From positions 434,001 through 498,000 of the forward strand of contig JAAEQB010000012.1 of NCBI GenBank assembly GCA_024231975.1: a stretch of 64,000 bases of DNA, written 5' to 3'. Below the pieces are notes generated by a model, which saw only the letters and a list, made by a program, of their open reading frames with translations, did no database searches and was not told the origin of the DNA. Origin of the DNA: Allobosea sp. Its GTDB lineage: Bacteria > Pseudomonadota > Alphaproteobacteria > Rhizobiales > Beijerinckiaceae. The translations under genes and the position numbers were made by a program. Positions 37,170-46,931 of the stretch are shown here, in pieces (within the stretch, counting starts at the first letter, position 1; every line of letters begins with the position of its first letter).

Positions 37170-38296
37170 GCCCCTTCGACACGCCTGAAAATGCCGGACA
37201 CGGCGCCATCCTGACGATCGACCTCGGCGCGCTCGTCGCCAATTGGCGCATGCTGAAGCAGCGCGCCGGCACGGAAGCTGCCGCCGTGGTCAAGGCCAAC
37301 GCCTATGGCATCGGCATCGAGCCGGCGGTGACCGCGCTCGCCAAGGCCGGCTGCCGGACCTTCTTCGTCGCGCATCTCTCGGAAGCGGTACGGGCCCGTG
37401 CCGTCGCGCCCGAAGCGACGATCTATGTGCTCAACGGCCTCGCGCCGGAGACCGGCGGGGCTTACGCCGAGCACGATCTCTCGCCGGTGCTGGGTTCACA
37501 CGAAGAGCTGCTCGAATGGGCCGGCTTCCGGCAGAGCGGCGCCAAGGTCCGCCTGGCGGCGCTGCATGTCGACACCGCGATGAACCGGCTCGGGCTCTGG
37601 CCCGGCGAAGGCCTCGACCTGGCCCGCGAGAAGAGCGGCGTGATCGCAGCGGCCGGCATCGGGCTGGTGATGAGCCATTTCGCGGCCTCCGAGGTGCTCG
37701 ACGATCCGGCCAATGCCCGGCAGGTCGCGGCTTTCGCCGAAATCGCCGCCGCCTTCCCCGGCGTGCCGGCCTCGCTGCTGAACTCCTCCGGCCATTTCCT
37801 GCCGGGCTGCCCGTCCTATCAGCTCACCCGCCCGGGCTATGCGCTCTATGGCGGCAATCCGACGCCCGGAAAGCCCAACCCGATGCGGCCCGTGGTCGGA
37901 CTGGACGCGCAGATCCTCCAGCTGCGCGAGGTCGAAGCGGGAACGCAGGTCGGCTATAACGGCACCTGGACGGCGAAGGGCCGGCGCAAGCTCGCCACCA
38001 TCTGCCTGGGCTATGCCGACGGCTATCCCCGCAATGCGAGCTGGACCGATCGCTCGCAGGGCGGCTCGGCGCTGGTCGGCGGCGTGCGCTGCCCCTTCGT
38101 CGGCACCGTCTCGATGGACCTGATCATTATCGACGTCTCAGATGCCCCCGCCGAGGCTGCCAAACGTGGCGCGCCGGTGACAATGATCGGCGGCGAGCTC
38201 GACCTGGAGGCGGTCGGAGCCGGCGCCAAGACGATCGGCTATGAGATCCTGACCAGCCTCGGCCGCCGCCATGCGCGGCGCTATGTCGGGCTCTAG
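37166..38296 (+). CDS. alr: Alanine racemase
   Basis: Alr interconverts L- and D-alanine for peptidoglycan. The 376-residue protein starts with GTG 37166 within the dnaB stop overlap. It has the PLP-binding Lys43 in AAVVKANAYGIG, the PLP-anchoring region SHFAASEV, and the second catalytic Tyr in the ICLGYADGYPRNAS segment. The C-terminal domain holds CPFVGTVSMDLIIIDVSD. The dnaB-alr-radA order is conserved in rhizobia. Whether it serves wall synthesis or catabolism (Alr versus DadX) is not separable, but location favours the biosynthetic form. Confidence 0.96.
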
Positions 38297-38303
38297 GGCG
38301 TAA

Positions 38304-39728
<1,425 letters not shown>

Positions 39729-39753
39729 AATCGTCCCGATTTCAAAGGTGATG

Positions 39754-39797
39754 GACGGATTCGCCGATCAGCTTGGATAACTTGGCAGAATCCGGCT
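39754..39797. repeat. CCGATCAG-family intergenic element after radA
   Basis: GACGGATTCGCCGATCAG here matches 17 of 18 bases of the element upstream of acpP, and the right end GAATCCGGCT mirrors the left CGGATTC as an inverted repeat. The centre differs, so this is a diverged copy. It lies in the 193-base radA-cvpA gap. Confidence 0.65.
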
Positions 39798-39921
39798 ATC
39801 GCAGTGCAAAATGAGCCGACTGCATGGGTGACGCGCGGCGCGCGAGCAGGTATAGCAAAATCCGCCCGGCCCACCCATTTGTCGCGTGCCGGCCCCGATT
39901 TTGCAGCGAAGCGGCCCTGAC

Positions 39922-40638
39922 ATGCCTGTGACCATTCTCGATCTCGTCGTCATCGGCGTGGTGTTGATCTCGGCGTTGCTCGCAGCCGTGCGCGGCCTGA
40001 CGCGCGAAGTGCTGGCGATCGCTTCCTGGGCCGCTGCCGCCGTCGTCGCCTGGATCTTCCATCCGCAGCTGCTGCCGCTGGCACAGCAGCACATCCCGAA
40101 CAAGACCGTCGCGCTGGTCGCGGTGATCGCGGCGCTGTTCCTCGGCACGCTGATCGTCGTCTCGCTGATCACGGCGCGGATCTCGGACTTCGTGCTCGAT
40201 TCGCGCATCGGCGCGCTCGACCGCACCCTCGGCTTCGTCTTCGGTGCCGCCCGCGGCCTGCTGCTCGCCGTCGTCGGCTACCTCTTCTTCACCGCGCTGG
40301 TGCCGGAGAAGATGCAGCCGGCCTGGGCGCGCGATTCGCGCTCCAAGCCCCTGCTGGAGGAAACCGGCCGCAGCCTGCTGACCATGCTGCCGCAGGATAT
40401 CGATTCCGAATTCGTGAAGAAGCTGCTGCAGCCCAAGCAGGCCGAGCCGACCGAGGCGCCGGCCGAGGAGCCGCGCACGCCGGGAGCCACCCCGCCGGCC
40501 GGCGGCACCGCCCCAGCCGACCCGCAGCGCCGCACCCAGGCGCCTGCGACCGACCGGCAGGCGCTGCAGCGCGTGATCGATTCGAGCGCTCCGGCCACCA
40601 CCGGCGCGACACCCGCCCCGGCGCAGCGCCGCCCCTGA
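39922..40638 (+). CDS. cvpA: CvpA family membrane protein
   Basis: CvpA-family inner-membrane proteins are associated with colicin V production and envelope stress; the biochemical role is unsettled. The 238-residue protein starts MPVTILDLVVIGVVLISALLAAVRGLTREVLAIASWAAAAVVAW and has four predicted helices in the first 150 residues, with the conserved DRTLGFVFGAARGLLLAVVGYLF near the fourth. The last 85 residues are a Pro/Ala/Thr-rich tail. It lies upstream of purF, the conserved cvpA-purF pairing. The ATG at 39922 gives the family start; a longer frame upstream is rejected. Confidence 0.93.
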   Translation: MPVTILDLVVIGVVLISALLAAVRGLTREVLAIASWAAAAVVAWIFHPQLLPLAQQHIPNKTVALVAVIAALFLGTLIVVSLITARISDFVLDSRIGALDRTLGFVFGAARGLLLAVVGYLFFTALVPEKMQPAWARDSRSKPLLEETGRSLLTMLPQDIDSEFVKKLLQPKQAEPTEAPAEEPRTPGATPPAGGTAPADPQRRTQAPATDRQALQRVIDSSAPATTGATPAPAQRRP

Positions 40639-40721
40639 CTGGAAGCCGAGCCAAGTCGCATCACAAAAACGGCACCCGTTCTTGCGATGACGAAAGGCTC
40701 AAACAAGTAGTTGGCAGATTC

Positions 40722-40752
40722 TCTCCGTTCGGCCGACCTGGCCGAACGGAGA
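40722..40752 (+). promoter_or_regulatory. Perfect palindrome upstream of purF
   Basis: A 13-base perfect inverted repeat, TCTCCGTTCGGCC-gacct-GGCCGAACGGAGA, ends 29 bases before the purF ATG. It has no T-tract, so it is either a terminator for cvpA without U-run, an operator, or a leader hairpin controlling purF. Confidence 0.65.
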
Positions 40753-40781
40753 ACCTATTGAAGCCGCGATGGAGCCTTGCG

Positions 40782-42251
40782 ATGAGCCTGATCCACGATG
40801 CCGACGCCGTGTTCGACCCGAACGCCGACCGTTTGCGCGAGGAGTGCGGCGTCTTCGGCATCTTCGGCCATGAGGACGCTGCGGCGCTGACCGCGCTCGG
40901 CCTGCACGCCCTGCAGCATCGCGGCCAGGAGGCGACCGGCATCGTCTCCTTCGACGGCCAGCGCTTCCACACCGAGCGCCAGCTCGGCCTGGTCGGCGAC
41001 GCCTTCTCCGATGCCAGCGTGATCGAGAAGCTCAGGGGCAAGCAGGCGATCGGCCATGTCCGCTACTCGACCACCGGCGAGACCATCCTGCGCAACGTCC
41101 AGCCGCTGTTCTCCGAACTGCATGGCGGCGGCTTCGCTGTGGCGCATAACGGCAACCTGACCAATGGGCTGACGCTGCGACGCAACCTCGTCCGCGACGG
41201 CGCGATCTACCAGTCGACCTCCGACACCGAGGTCCTGCTGCATCTCGTCGCGCGCAGCCGCAAGCCGAAATTCATCGAGCGCTTCATCGACGCGTTGCGC
41301 CAGATCGAGGGCGCCTACGCCTTCGTCGGCATCACCAACAAGAAGCTGGTCGGGGCGCGCGATCCGCTCGGCATCCGCCCGCTGGTGCTCGGCGACCTCA
41401 ATGGCTGCCCGATCCTGACCTCCGAGACCTGCGCGCTCGACATCATCGGCGCCAAATTCGTGCGCGAGATCGAGAATGGCGAGGTCGTCGTCATCTCCGA
41501 GCAGGGCATCGAGAGCCACAAGCCCTTCCCGCCGGTGGCCGAGCGGCCCTGCATCTTCGAGTACATCTACTTCGCCCGGCCGGATTCGATCGTGAAGGGC
41601 CGCAGCATCTATGAGCGGCGCAAGGCGATGGGCGCGCAGCTTGCACTGGAGGCCCCGACCGAGGCCGACGTGATCGTGCCGGTGCCCGATTCCGGCGTGC
41701 CGGCGGCGCTCGGCTATGCCCAGGCGAGCGGCATCCCGTTCGAGCTCGGCATCATCCGCAACCACTATGTCGGCCGCACCTTCATCGAGCCGACGCAGAA
41801 GGTGCGCGAGCTCGGCGTGCGGCTGAAGCATTCGGCCAATCGCAGCGTGGTCGAGGGCAAGCGCATCGTGCTGGTCGACGACTCGATCGTGCGCGGCACG
41901 ACCTCGCTGAAGATCGTCAAGATGATGCGCGAGGCCGGCGCCCGCGAGGTGCATTTCCGCATCTCCTCGCCGCCGATCACCCATCCAGACTATTACGGCA
42001 TCGATACGCCGGACCAGGCCAAGCTGCTCGCTGCGACGCATTCGCTCGAGGAGATGCGCCAGTTCGTCGGCGCCGATTCGCTCGCCTTCATCTCGGTCGA
42101 CGGGCTCTACAAGGCTATGGGCCATGAGCGCCGCGACCCGACCCGGCCGCAGTTCACCGACCATTGCTTCACTGGCGAATATCCAACCTCGCTAACCGAT
42201 GTTGTCGGCGAGAGCGCCAAGCAGGAAATGTCGCTGCTCGCCGCCGGCTGA
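40782..42251 (+). CDS. purF: Amidophosphoribosyltransferase PurF
   Basis: PurF makes phosphoribosylamine from PRPP and glutamine, the first committed step of purine synthesis. The 489-residue protein has a 21-residue propeptide-like leader before Cys22 in REECGVFGIFGH, the N-terminal nucleophile of the glutaminase domain, as in the processed Bacillus-type PurF. The glutaminase part has HRGQEATGIVSFDGQ and HNGNLTNG. The phosphoribosyltransferase site is KRIVLVDDSIVRGTTS. Iron-sulfur-type Cys late in the protein are not obvious. The ATG at 40782 with GGAG is chosen over an upstream TTG. The SDR gene follows by 19 bases. Confidence 0.96.
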   Translation: MSLIHDADAVFDPNADRLREECGVFGIFGHEDAAALTALGLHALQHRGQEATGIVSFDGQRFHTERQLGLVGDAFSDASVIEKLRGKQAIGHVRYSTTGETILRNVQPLFSELHGGGFAVAHNGNLTNGLTLRRNLVRDGAIYQSTSDTEVLLHLVARSRKPKFIERFIDALRQIEGAYAFVGITNKKLVGARDPLGIRPLVLGDLNGCPILTSETCALDIIGAKFVREIENGEVVVISEQGIESHKPFPPVAERPCIFEYIYFARPDSIVKGRSIYERRKAMGAQLALEAPTEADVIVPVPDSGVPAALGYAQASGIPFELGIIRNHYVGRTFIEPTQKVRELGVRLKHSANRSVVEGKRIVLVDDSIVRGTTSLKIVKMMREAGAREVHFRISSPPITHPDYYGIDTPDQAKLLAATHSLEEMRQFVGADSLAFISVDGLYKAMGHERRDPTRPQFTDHCFTGEYPTSLTDVVGESAKQEMSLLAAG

Positions 42252-42270
42252 GCCTTTCGACGGGACTTCG

Positions 42271-43011
42271 ATGACCAAGCCTTTGGAAGGGCGCATCGCG
42301 CTCGTCACCGGCGCGTCGCGCGGCATTGGCCGCGCCGCGGCGCTCGCCTTCGCCGAAGCTGGCGCGCATGTGATCGCGCTCGCCCGCACCACCGGCGCGC
42401 TGGAAGAGCTCGACGACGAGATCCGGGCGATCGGCGGCAGCGCGACGCTGGTGCCGGCCGACCTCGCCGACGCCGCTGCGATCGAGAAGCTCGGCCTCGC
42501 CTTGCTGGCGCGCTGGGGCAGGCTCGACATCCTGCTCGCCAATGCCGGCATCCTCGGCCCGCTCGCGCCGCTGACCCATGTCAGCACCAAGGAATGGGCC
42601 GATGTCTTCGACATCAATGTCAGCGCCAACTGGCGGCTGCTCAAATCGGTCGAGCCGGCGCTGAAGGCTTCCGAATCCGGCCGGGCGATCTTCCTGTCCT
42701 CCGGCGCGGCGCATAAAGGCCTAGCCTATTGGGGGCCCTATGCTGTCTCCAAGGCAGCGCTCGAAGCAATGGCGCGCAGCTACGCCGACGAGACGCGCAG
42801 CACCCCGCTGCGGGTCATGCTGGTCAATCCCGGCCCGTTGCGGACCCGCATGCGGGCCCAGGCGATGCCGGGCGAGGATCCGATGACGCTGAAGACGCCG
42901 GAGGATCTGGCGCCGCATCTCGTCGCGATCGCTTCGCCGGACTGGAGCGAGACCGGCAAGATCTTCGACTTCCCGCAGGGCAAGGTGCTGACGCCGCAGA
43001 TGCCGGCGTAG
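42271..43011 (+). CDS. SDR family oxidoreductase, purF-linked
   Basis: A 246-residue short-chain dehydrogenase/reductase. It has the nucleotide motif TGASRGIGRAAALAFAEAGA, ANAGILGP in place of the NNAG motif, a Ser in IFLSSGAAH and the catalytic YAVSK. The end IFDFPQGKVLTPQMPA is not the usual FabG finish, so the substrate is probably not acyl-ACP. A purF-SDR arrangement is common in alphaproteobacteria, but the physiological substrate is unknown to me. It begins 19 bases after purF and probably shares its transcript. It converges with a Nudix gene across 120 bases of repeat-rich sequence. Confidence 0.88.
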   Translation: MTKPLEGRIALVTGASRGIGRAAALAFAEAGAHVIALARTTGALEELDDEIRAIGGSATLVPADLADAAAIEKLGLALLARWGRLDILLANAGILGPLAPLTHVSTKEWADVFDINVSANWRLLKSVEPALKASESGRAIFLSSGAAHKGLAYWGPYAVSKAALEAMARSYADETRSTPLRVMLVNPGPLRTRMRAQAMPGEDPMTLKTPEDLAPHLVAIASPDWSETGKIFDFPQGKVLTPQMPA

Positions 43012-43022
43012 CAGCTGGCGTC

Positions 43023-43119
43023 ATTCTCGGGCGGAGCGGAGCGCAGACCCGAGAATCTCAGGACAGCAGACGCGGATCGGGGCCTCAGCCGACCAGAGAG
43101 GCTCGGGTCAAGTCCGAGC
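43023..43119. repeat. Mosaic of rhizobial-type intergenic palindromes
   Basis: Two inverted repeats sit between the convergent SDR and Nudix genes: ATTCTCGGG...CCCGAGAAT (43023-43031/43048-43056) and GCTCGG-gtcaagt-CCGAGC (43101-43106/43114-43119). Both resemble motifs I know as common intergenic elements in Hyphomicrobiales genomes. Confidence 0.7.
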
Positions 43120-43131
43120 ATGACGGGCCCT

Positions 43132-43542
43132 TCACGCCCTCGCCACATACTCCCGCACGACAGCGATCAGGTCCGGCACAGTCAGGTTCGGCAGGGCGGC
43201 CATTTCGTCGAGTGAGAACCAGCCGATCCGGACATGCTCGTCGGACAGGTTTTCGGCCTCGCCACCGTCCCAGCCCGAGACGACATAGATGTGGTGTAGC
43301 GCCGCGCCGTTGCGCTCCGGAAAGCGCTCCTCGGCAGAGAGCATCAGCCGGTAGGTCCGTGGCGCCAGCCCGACCTCCTCGCGGCACTCGCGGATGAGCG
43401 CGGCTTCGAGCCCCTCGCCTGCCTCGACCCGGCCGCCGATCGCGTCCCAGTGATCGGCCCAGGCGCGCTTCCAGGAGGCGCGCAGGCCAAGCAGCACCCG
43501 CCCGTCGGCGCGCAGGAAGAGCGCGCTGACGGTCTCAAGCAT
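43132..43542 (-). CDS. Nudix hydrolase
   Basis: A 136-residue Nudix protein with an intact Nudix box, GGRVEAGEGLEAALIRECREEVGL, which binds metal and hydrolyses a nucleoside diphosphate linked to another group. The N-terminal strand ETVSALFLRADGRVLLGLR and the later LHHIYVVSGWDGGEAENLSDEHVRIGWFSLDEMAALP are typical of small MutT-like members. The substrate cannot be told. Its ATG shares one base with the der stop (TGATG), so it is translated from the der mRNA. Confidence 0.9.
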   Translation of the reverse strand: MLETVSALFLRADGRVLLGLRASWKRAWADHWDAIGGRVEAGEGLEAALIRECREEVGLAPRTYRLMLSAEERFPERNGAALHHIYVVSGWDGGEAENLSDEHVRIGWFSLDEMAALPNLTVPDLIAVVREYVARA

Positions 43543-44930
43543 CAGCCCTTGCTCTTGTCGTAGGGGTTGGCGCCGCCGCGCGTATGGAGCCGGACAGGCG
43601 TGCCCGGCAATTCGAAGGCCTCGCGCAGATTGTTGGTCAGATAGCGCAGATAGGAGACCGGCAGATGCTCGAGCTGGTTGCCGAACAGGGCGAAGGTCGG
43701 CGGCCGCGCCTTGGCCTGCGTCATGTAGCGGATCTTGATACGCCGACCGGCGACAGCCGGCGGCGGATGGGCCGAGAGCACGCCTTCGAGCCAGCGATTG
43801 ATCCTCGCGGTCGAGACGCGGCGGTTCCAGACATCATAGGCGCGGAACACCGCCTGCATCAGCCGGTCGATGCCCTCGCCGGCGATCCCGGAGAGCGGCA
43901 CGATCTCGACGCCGCGGATCTGCGCCAGCAGATGGTGCGCCTTCTCCTTGAGCTCGGCGAGCAGGCCCTGCTTGTCGGCGACGAGGTCCCATTTGTTCAG
44001 GCCGATGACGACGGCGCGGCCTTCGCGCTCTGTCAGGTCGGCCAGCGTCAGGTCCTGCTTCTCGAAGGGGATGGTGGCATCGAGCAGCACGACGACGACC
44101 TCAGCGAAGCGGATCGCACGCAGCGAATCCGCCACGGCGAGTTTTTCCAGCTTCTCGTCGATGCGGGCGCGCTTGCGCATGCCGGCGGTGTCGAACAGCT
44201 TCACCGGGCGACCGCGCCATTCCCACTCGACCGAGATGGTGTCGCGGGTGATGCCGGCTTCGGGGCCGGTGAGCAGGCGCTCCTCGCCGATCATCCGGTT
44301 GACCAGGGTCGACTTGCCGGCGTTCGGGCGGCCGATGATGGTGACGCGCAGAGGCCGGTTCGGATCGGCGTCCTCGTCGGACAAGGTTTCGGCGGGCACA
44401 TCGGCCCAGGCCTCTTCCTCTTCCTCCTCCGGCTCGTCGGCGATGTAGGGTGCCAGCGCCTCCAGCAGGTCGGCGGTGCCTTCGCCATGTTCGGCCGAGA
44501 ACGGCACGGGATCACCGAGGCCTAGCGAGTAGGCTTCCACGACGCCGTCCTTGCCCTTATTTCCCTCGGCCTTGTTGGCGAGCAGGATGACGGGCTTGCC
44601 GGAGCGGCGCACCAGCTCGGCGAAAGGCTGGTCCATCGGCGTCAGGCCGAGCCTGGCGTCGATCATGAACACGATGACGTCGGCCTGGTCGATCGCCATT
44701 TCGGTCTGAGCGCGCATGCGGCCCGCGAGCGAATCCTTGTCGGCCTCTTCGAGGCCGGCGGTATCGATCACCGTAAAGCGCAGATGCCCGAGGCTGGCAT
44801 CGCCCTCGCGGCGATCGCGCGTGACGCCGGGCTGATCGTCGACGAGCGCGAGCTTCTTGCCGACGAGCCGGTTGAACAGGGTCGACTTGCCGACATTGGG
44901 CCGGCCGACGATGGCGATGGTGGCGCTCAT
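43542..44930 (-). CDS. der: Ribosome biogenesis GTPase Der (EngA)
   Basis: Der has two tandem GTPase domains and a KH-like domain and acts in 50S assembly. In the 462-residue protein, G domain one shows IVGRPNVGKSTLFNRL, DTAGLEE and NKAEG. An acidic linker (about 155-185; DEPEEEEEEAWADVPAE) follows. G domain two shows IIGRPNAGKSTLVNRM, DTAGMRKRARIDEKLE and NKWDL. The KH-like end contains IKIRYMTQAKARPPTFALF. The Nudix gene is coupled downstream. Upstream lies a 110-base gap filled by a palindromic repeat, where bamB would often be found. Confidence 0.97.
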   Translation of the reverse strand: MSATIAIVGRPNVGKSTLFNRLVGKKLALVDDQPGVTRDRREGDASLGHLRFTVIDTAGLEEADKDSLAGRMRAQTEMAIDQADVIVFMIDARLGLTPMDQPFAELVRRSGKPVILLANKAEGNKGKDGVVEAYSLGLGDPVPFSAEHGEGTADLLEALAPYIADEPEEEEEEAWADVPAETLSDEDADPNRPLRVTIIGRPNAGKSTLVNRMIGEERLLTGPEAGITRDTISVEWEWRGRPVKLFDTAGMRKRARIDEKLEKLAVADSLRAIRFAEVVVVLLDATIPFEKQDLTLADLTEREGRAVVIGLNKWDLVADKQGLLAELKEKAHHLLAQIRGVEIVPLSGIAGEGIDRLMQAVFRAYDVWNRRVSTARINRWLEGVLSAHPPPAVAGRRIKIRYMTQAKARPPTFALFGNQLEHLPVSYLRYLTNNLREAFELPGTPVRLHTRGGANPYDKSKG

Positions 44931-44948
44931 GATCCGTCTTTAATGCAA

Positions 44949-45000
44949 CATCGGACTCGTGCCGAAAAGTGGCCCTCCACTTTCCGACGCGAATCCGATG
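44949..45000. repeat. Large imperfect palindrome, rhizobial intergenic element
   Basis: Two 24-base arms (44949-44972 and 44977-45000) separated by CCCT pair with four mismatches. Core segments GCCGAAAAGTGG and CCACTTTCCGACGC resemble the well-known AAAAGTGG/CCACTTTT palindromes scattered through Hyphomicrobiales genomes. It lies between the YfgM-like gene and der and could also act as a 3' end structure. Confidence 0.8.
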
Positions 45001-45040
45001 CTTTTGTTTCGATGGCGCCGTCCCTGCGACGGCGTCGATA

Positions 45041-45703
45041 TCAGTTCTTGATGGTGACGGGGCCGCCGCGCACCAGCGTCAGATAGAGCTCGACGCGCTG
45101 GCGCAGCACCTGCGGCGTCTGCGGGTCGGCGACGATCGCGTCGAACCAGCGCCCGGCATCCTCGAACAGGTTGGCCTTCAGCGCGGAAATGCCGAGGAAT
45201 TCGCGGGCCGAATGACGCCACAGCCCCGTCGGCGTCGCCAGCGGCTCGAGCTCCTTGCGCAGCTCGGCATAAGGCAGGGTGTCGACGCGCAACAGGCCGG
45301 CGCGCAGGCGGGCGAGATCGCGATGGTACTGGTCGAGCGAGGCGTCGTTGGCGATCGCGTCGAAGGCGGTCGCACCGGCAGCCGCATCGCGCTTGCCGAC
45401 CTCGGAGGCAAGGCGGAAGCGCGAGAGCAGCCGATAGCCTGCCGGCGCATTGGCAGCGAGCTCGGTCAGCGTCGCTTCGGCCGCACTGGCATTGTTGTCG
45501 CGCGAGGCACGCACCGCCTCCTCGAACTTGGCGCCGACGGCCTCGGCCTTCTTGCGCTCCTGCTGCTGCCAGAACTGCCAGCCGGCGACGCCGGCGACCG
45601 CCAGCACGGCGATGGCGATGAAGACATTGCCATATTTCTTGAAGACGGCGGCCGCCTTGTCGCGGCGGACCTCCTCGTCGATCTCGCGGAAAATATCGGA
45701 CAT
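45041..45703 (-). CDS. YfgM-like TPR membrane protein
   Basis: A 220-residue protein with a short cytoplasmic N-terminus (MSDIFREIDEEVRRDKAAAVFKKYG), one membrane helix (about 28-47; NVFIAIAVLAVAGVAGWQFW) and a helical tetratricopeptide-like domain exposed to the periplasm. This is the YfgM/ancillary SecYEG type; the E. coli protein associates with the translocon and periplasmic chaperones. It is upstream of der on the same strand, the same order as yfgM-bamB-der elsewhere, but bamB is not present between them. The ATG at 45703 is chosen because the family consensus starts there. Confidence 0.85.
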   Translation of the reverse strand: MSDIFREIDEEVRRDKAAAVFKKYGNVFIAIAVLAVAGVAGWQFWQQQERKKAEAVGAKFEEAVRASRDNNASAAEATLTELAANAPAGYRLLSRFRLASEVGKRDAAAGATAFDAIANDASLDQYHRDLARLRAGLLRVDTLPYAELRKELEPLATPTGLWRHSAREFLGISALKANLFEDAGRWFDAIVADPQTPQVLRQRVELYLTLVRGGPVTIKN

Positions 45704-45792
45704 GACGCCTCGAAACTGATTTCGCCTGCCGGGTAGCACCTTTGCCGGCGGAATGCGAGCCGGAACGGCCACACAGAGCCGTCAGCGCCGGC

Positions 45793-46398
45793 TTATTGCG
45801 GCGCCGAGCCTGAGACGGCCAATCCAGCGAGCAGGGTATCGATGAGCCTGCGCCATTCGCCGGGGTCCGCCCCGGCCGCGATGGCGAGGGCAGCGCGGTC
45901 GAAGGCCGCGCTCAGGAGCTGCGCGGTCGGAACCAGCGGCAGCTTCGGCAGCGCACCCGCCTGCATCGCCGCCGCGAGCCCTTCTCGCAGGGTTCGTCCG
46001 CCATGGCGGGCGTCGATGGCGTCGAGCTCCTCGCGGCCAAGCACGGCGGCGGCGTCGACCAGCAGCAGCTGGGTCCGGCCCGGGACCTGCATCGCCTCCA
46101 GGAAGGCCGCGCCGCCCTTGCTGAGCGCCTTCAGCGGTGGCAGCCCGGGCCGAGCGGCGCTCTCGATCTCCTGCGCGACCGCCCCCGATTCCACCTCGAC
46201 CACGGCTCGGAATAGCGCCCGCTTGTCGGCGAAATGGTGATAGAGCGCGCCGCGCGTCACGCCCGCCTCCGCAACCAGCTCGGGCGTGCCGGTCTCGGCA
46301 TAGCCACGGCTGACGAAAAGCTTACGCCCTGCTGCGATCAACGCGGCGCGGGTGGTGTCGGAGCGGTCCTTGTTGGATCGGCGCCCAGCTTCTTGCAT
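45793..46398 (-). CDS. TetR family transcriptional regulator
   Basis: A 201-residue repressor with a TetR-type helix-turn-helix near the N-terminus (TRAALIAAGRKLFVSRGYAETGTPELVAEAGVTRGALYHHFADKRALFRAVV) and an all-helical ligand and dimerisation domain. The ATG at 46398 abuts one of two direct operator-like repeats in the 70-base gap to the divergent VOC gene. Autoregulation and control of the VOC gene are likely. The ligand is not predictable. Confidence 0.9.
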   Translation of the reverse strand: MQEAGRRSNKDRSDTTRAALIAAGRKLFVSRGYAETGTPELVAEAGVTRGALYHHFADKRALFRAVVEVESGAVAQEIESAARPGLPPLKALSKGGAAFLEAMQVPGRTQLLLVDAAAVLGREELDAIDARHGGRTLREGLAAAMQAGALPKLPLVPTAQLLSAAFDRAALAIAAGADPGEWRRLIDTLLAGLAVSGSAPQ

Positions 46399-46445
46399 AC
46401 ATGCAGCCTGTATGTTAATCCACATAAACATGCAGATTGTATGTT
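46399..46445. promoter_or_regulatory. Two operator repeats between tetR and VOC genes
   Basis: ACATGCAG-nn-TGTATGTT occurs at 46399-46416 and again at 46428-46445, 29 bases apart. Each is an imperfect palindrome (CATGCAG/CTGTATG). A longer perfect pair, CATAAACAT...ATGTTTATG, overlaps the second. This is the usual arrangement of a TetR autoregulatory operator. Confidence 0.75.
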
Positions 46446-46468
46446 TATGATGAAAGGCAGGCAAGCCT

Positions 46469-46873
46469 ATGAAAGTCTCCAGCTATTACCCGGTGATCAT
46501 GACCGACAAGGTCGCAGAGACCGCCGCCTTCTATATCGCGCATTTCGCTTTCCAGGCCCTGTTCGAGGCCGACTGGTACGTCCATCTGCAATCGACGGTC
46601 GACGAGCGGGTGACGCTGGCGGTGCTGGACGGCAGCCATGAGACCATCCCCCTCCCCGGCCGCGGACGCGTCAGCGGGCTGATCCTGAATTTCGAGGTCG
46701 AGGACGTCGACGCCGAACATGCCCGGCTCAAGGCGGCCGGCCTGCCGATCCTACAGGAGCTGCGCGACGAATGGTTCGGCCAGCGCCATTTCATCACCGC
46801 CGATCCGAGCGGCGTGCTCATCGACGTGATCAAGCCGATCCCGATGAGCGCCCCGCCCGAAGGCCATGCTTGA
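46469..46873 (+). CDS. VOC superfamily (glyoxalase/bleomycin-resistance fold) protein
   Basis: A 134-residue protein of the vicinal oxygen chelate fold. Paired beta-alpha-beta modules are seen in MKVSSYYPVIMTDKVAETAAFYIAHFAFQALFEADWYVHLQS and in LILNFEVEDVDAEHARLKAAGLPILQELRDEWFGQRHFITADPSGVLIDVIKPI. The C-terminal FGQRHFITADPSGVLIDV pattern is common in uncharacterised members. Typical metal-ligand His/Glu positions are only partly evident, so catalysis is uncertain. It is divergent from the TetR gene with shared operators and is probably its main target. Confidence 0.85.
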   Translation: MKVSSYYPVIMTDKVAETAAFYIAHFAFQALFEADWYVHLQSTVDERVTLAVLDGSHETIPLPGRGRVSGLILNFEVEDVDAEHARLKAAGLPILQELRDEWFGQRHFITADPSGVLIDVIKPIPMSAPPEGHA

Positions 46874-46931
46874 TCGCGCGGTTCGTGGCAGGCACCTTGC
46901 TTGCGCTTCTCCCATCGCAAGGAAGATCGCC

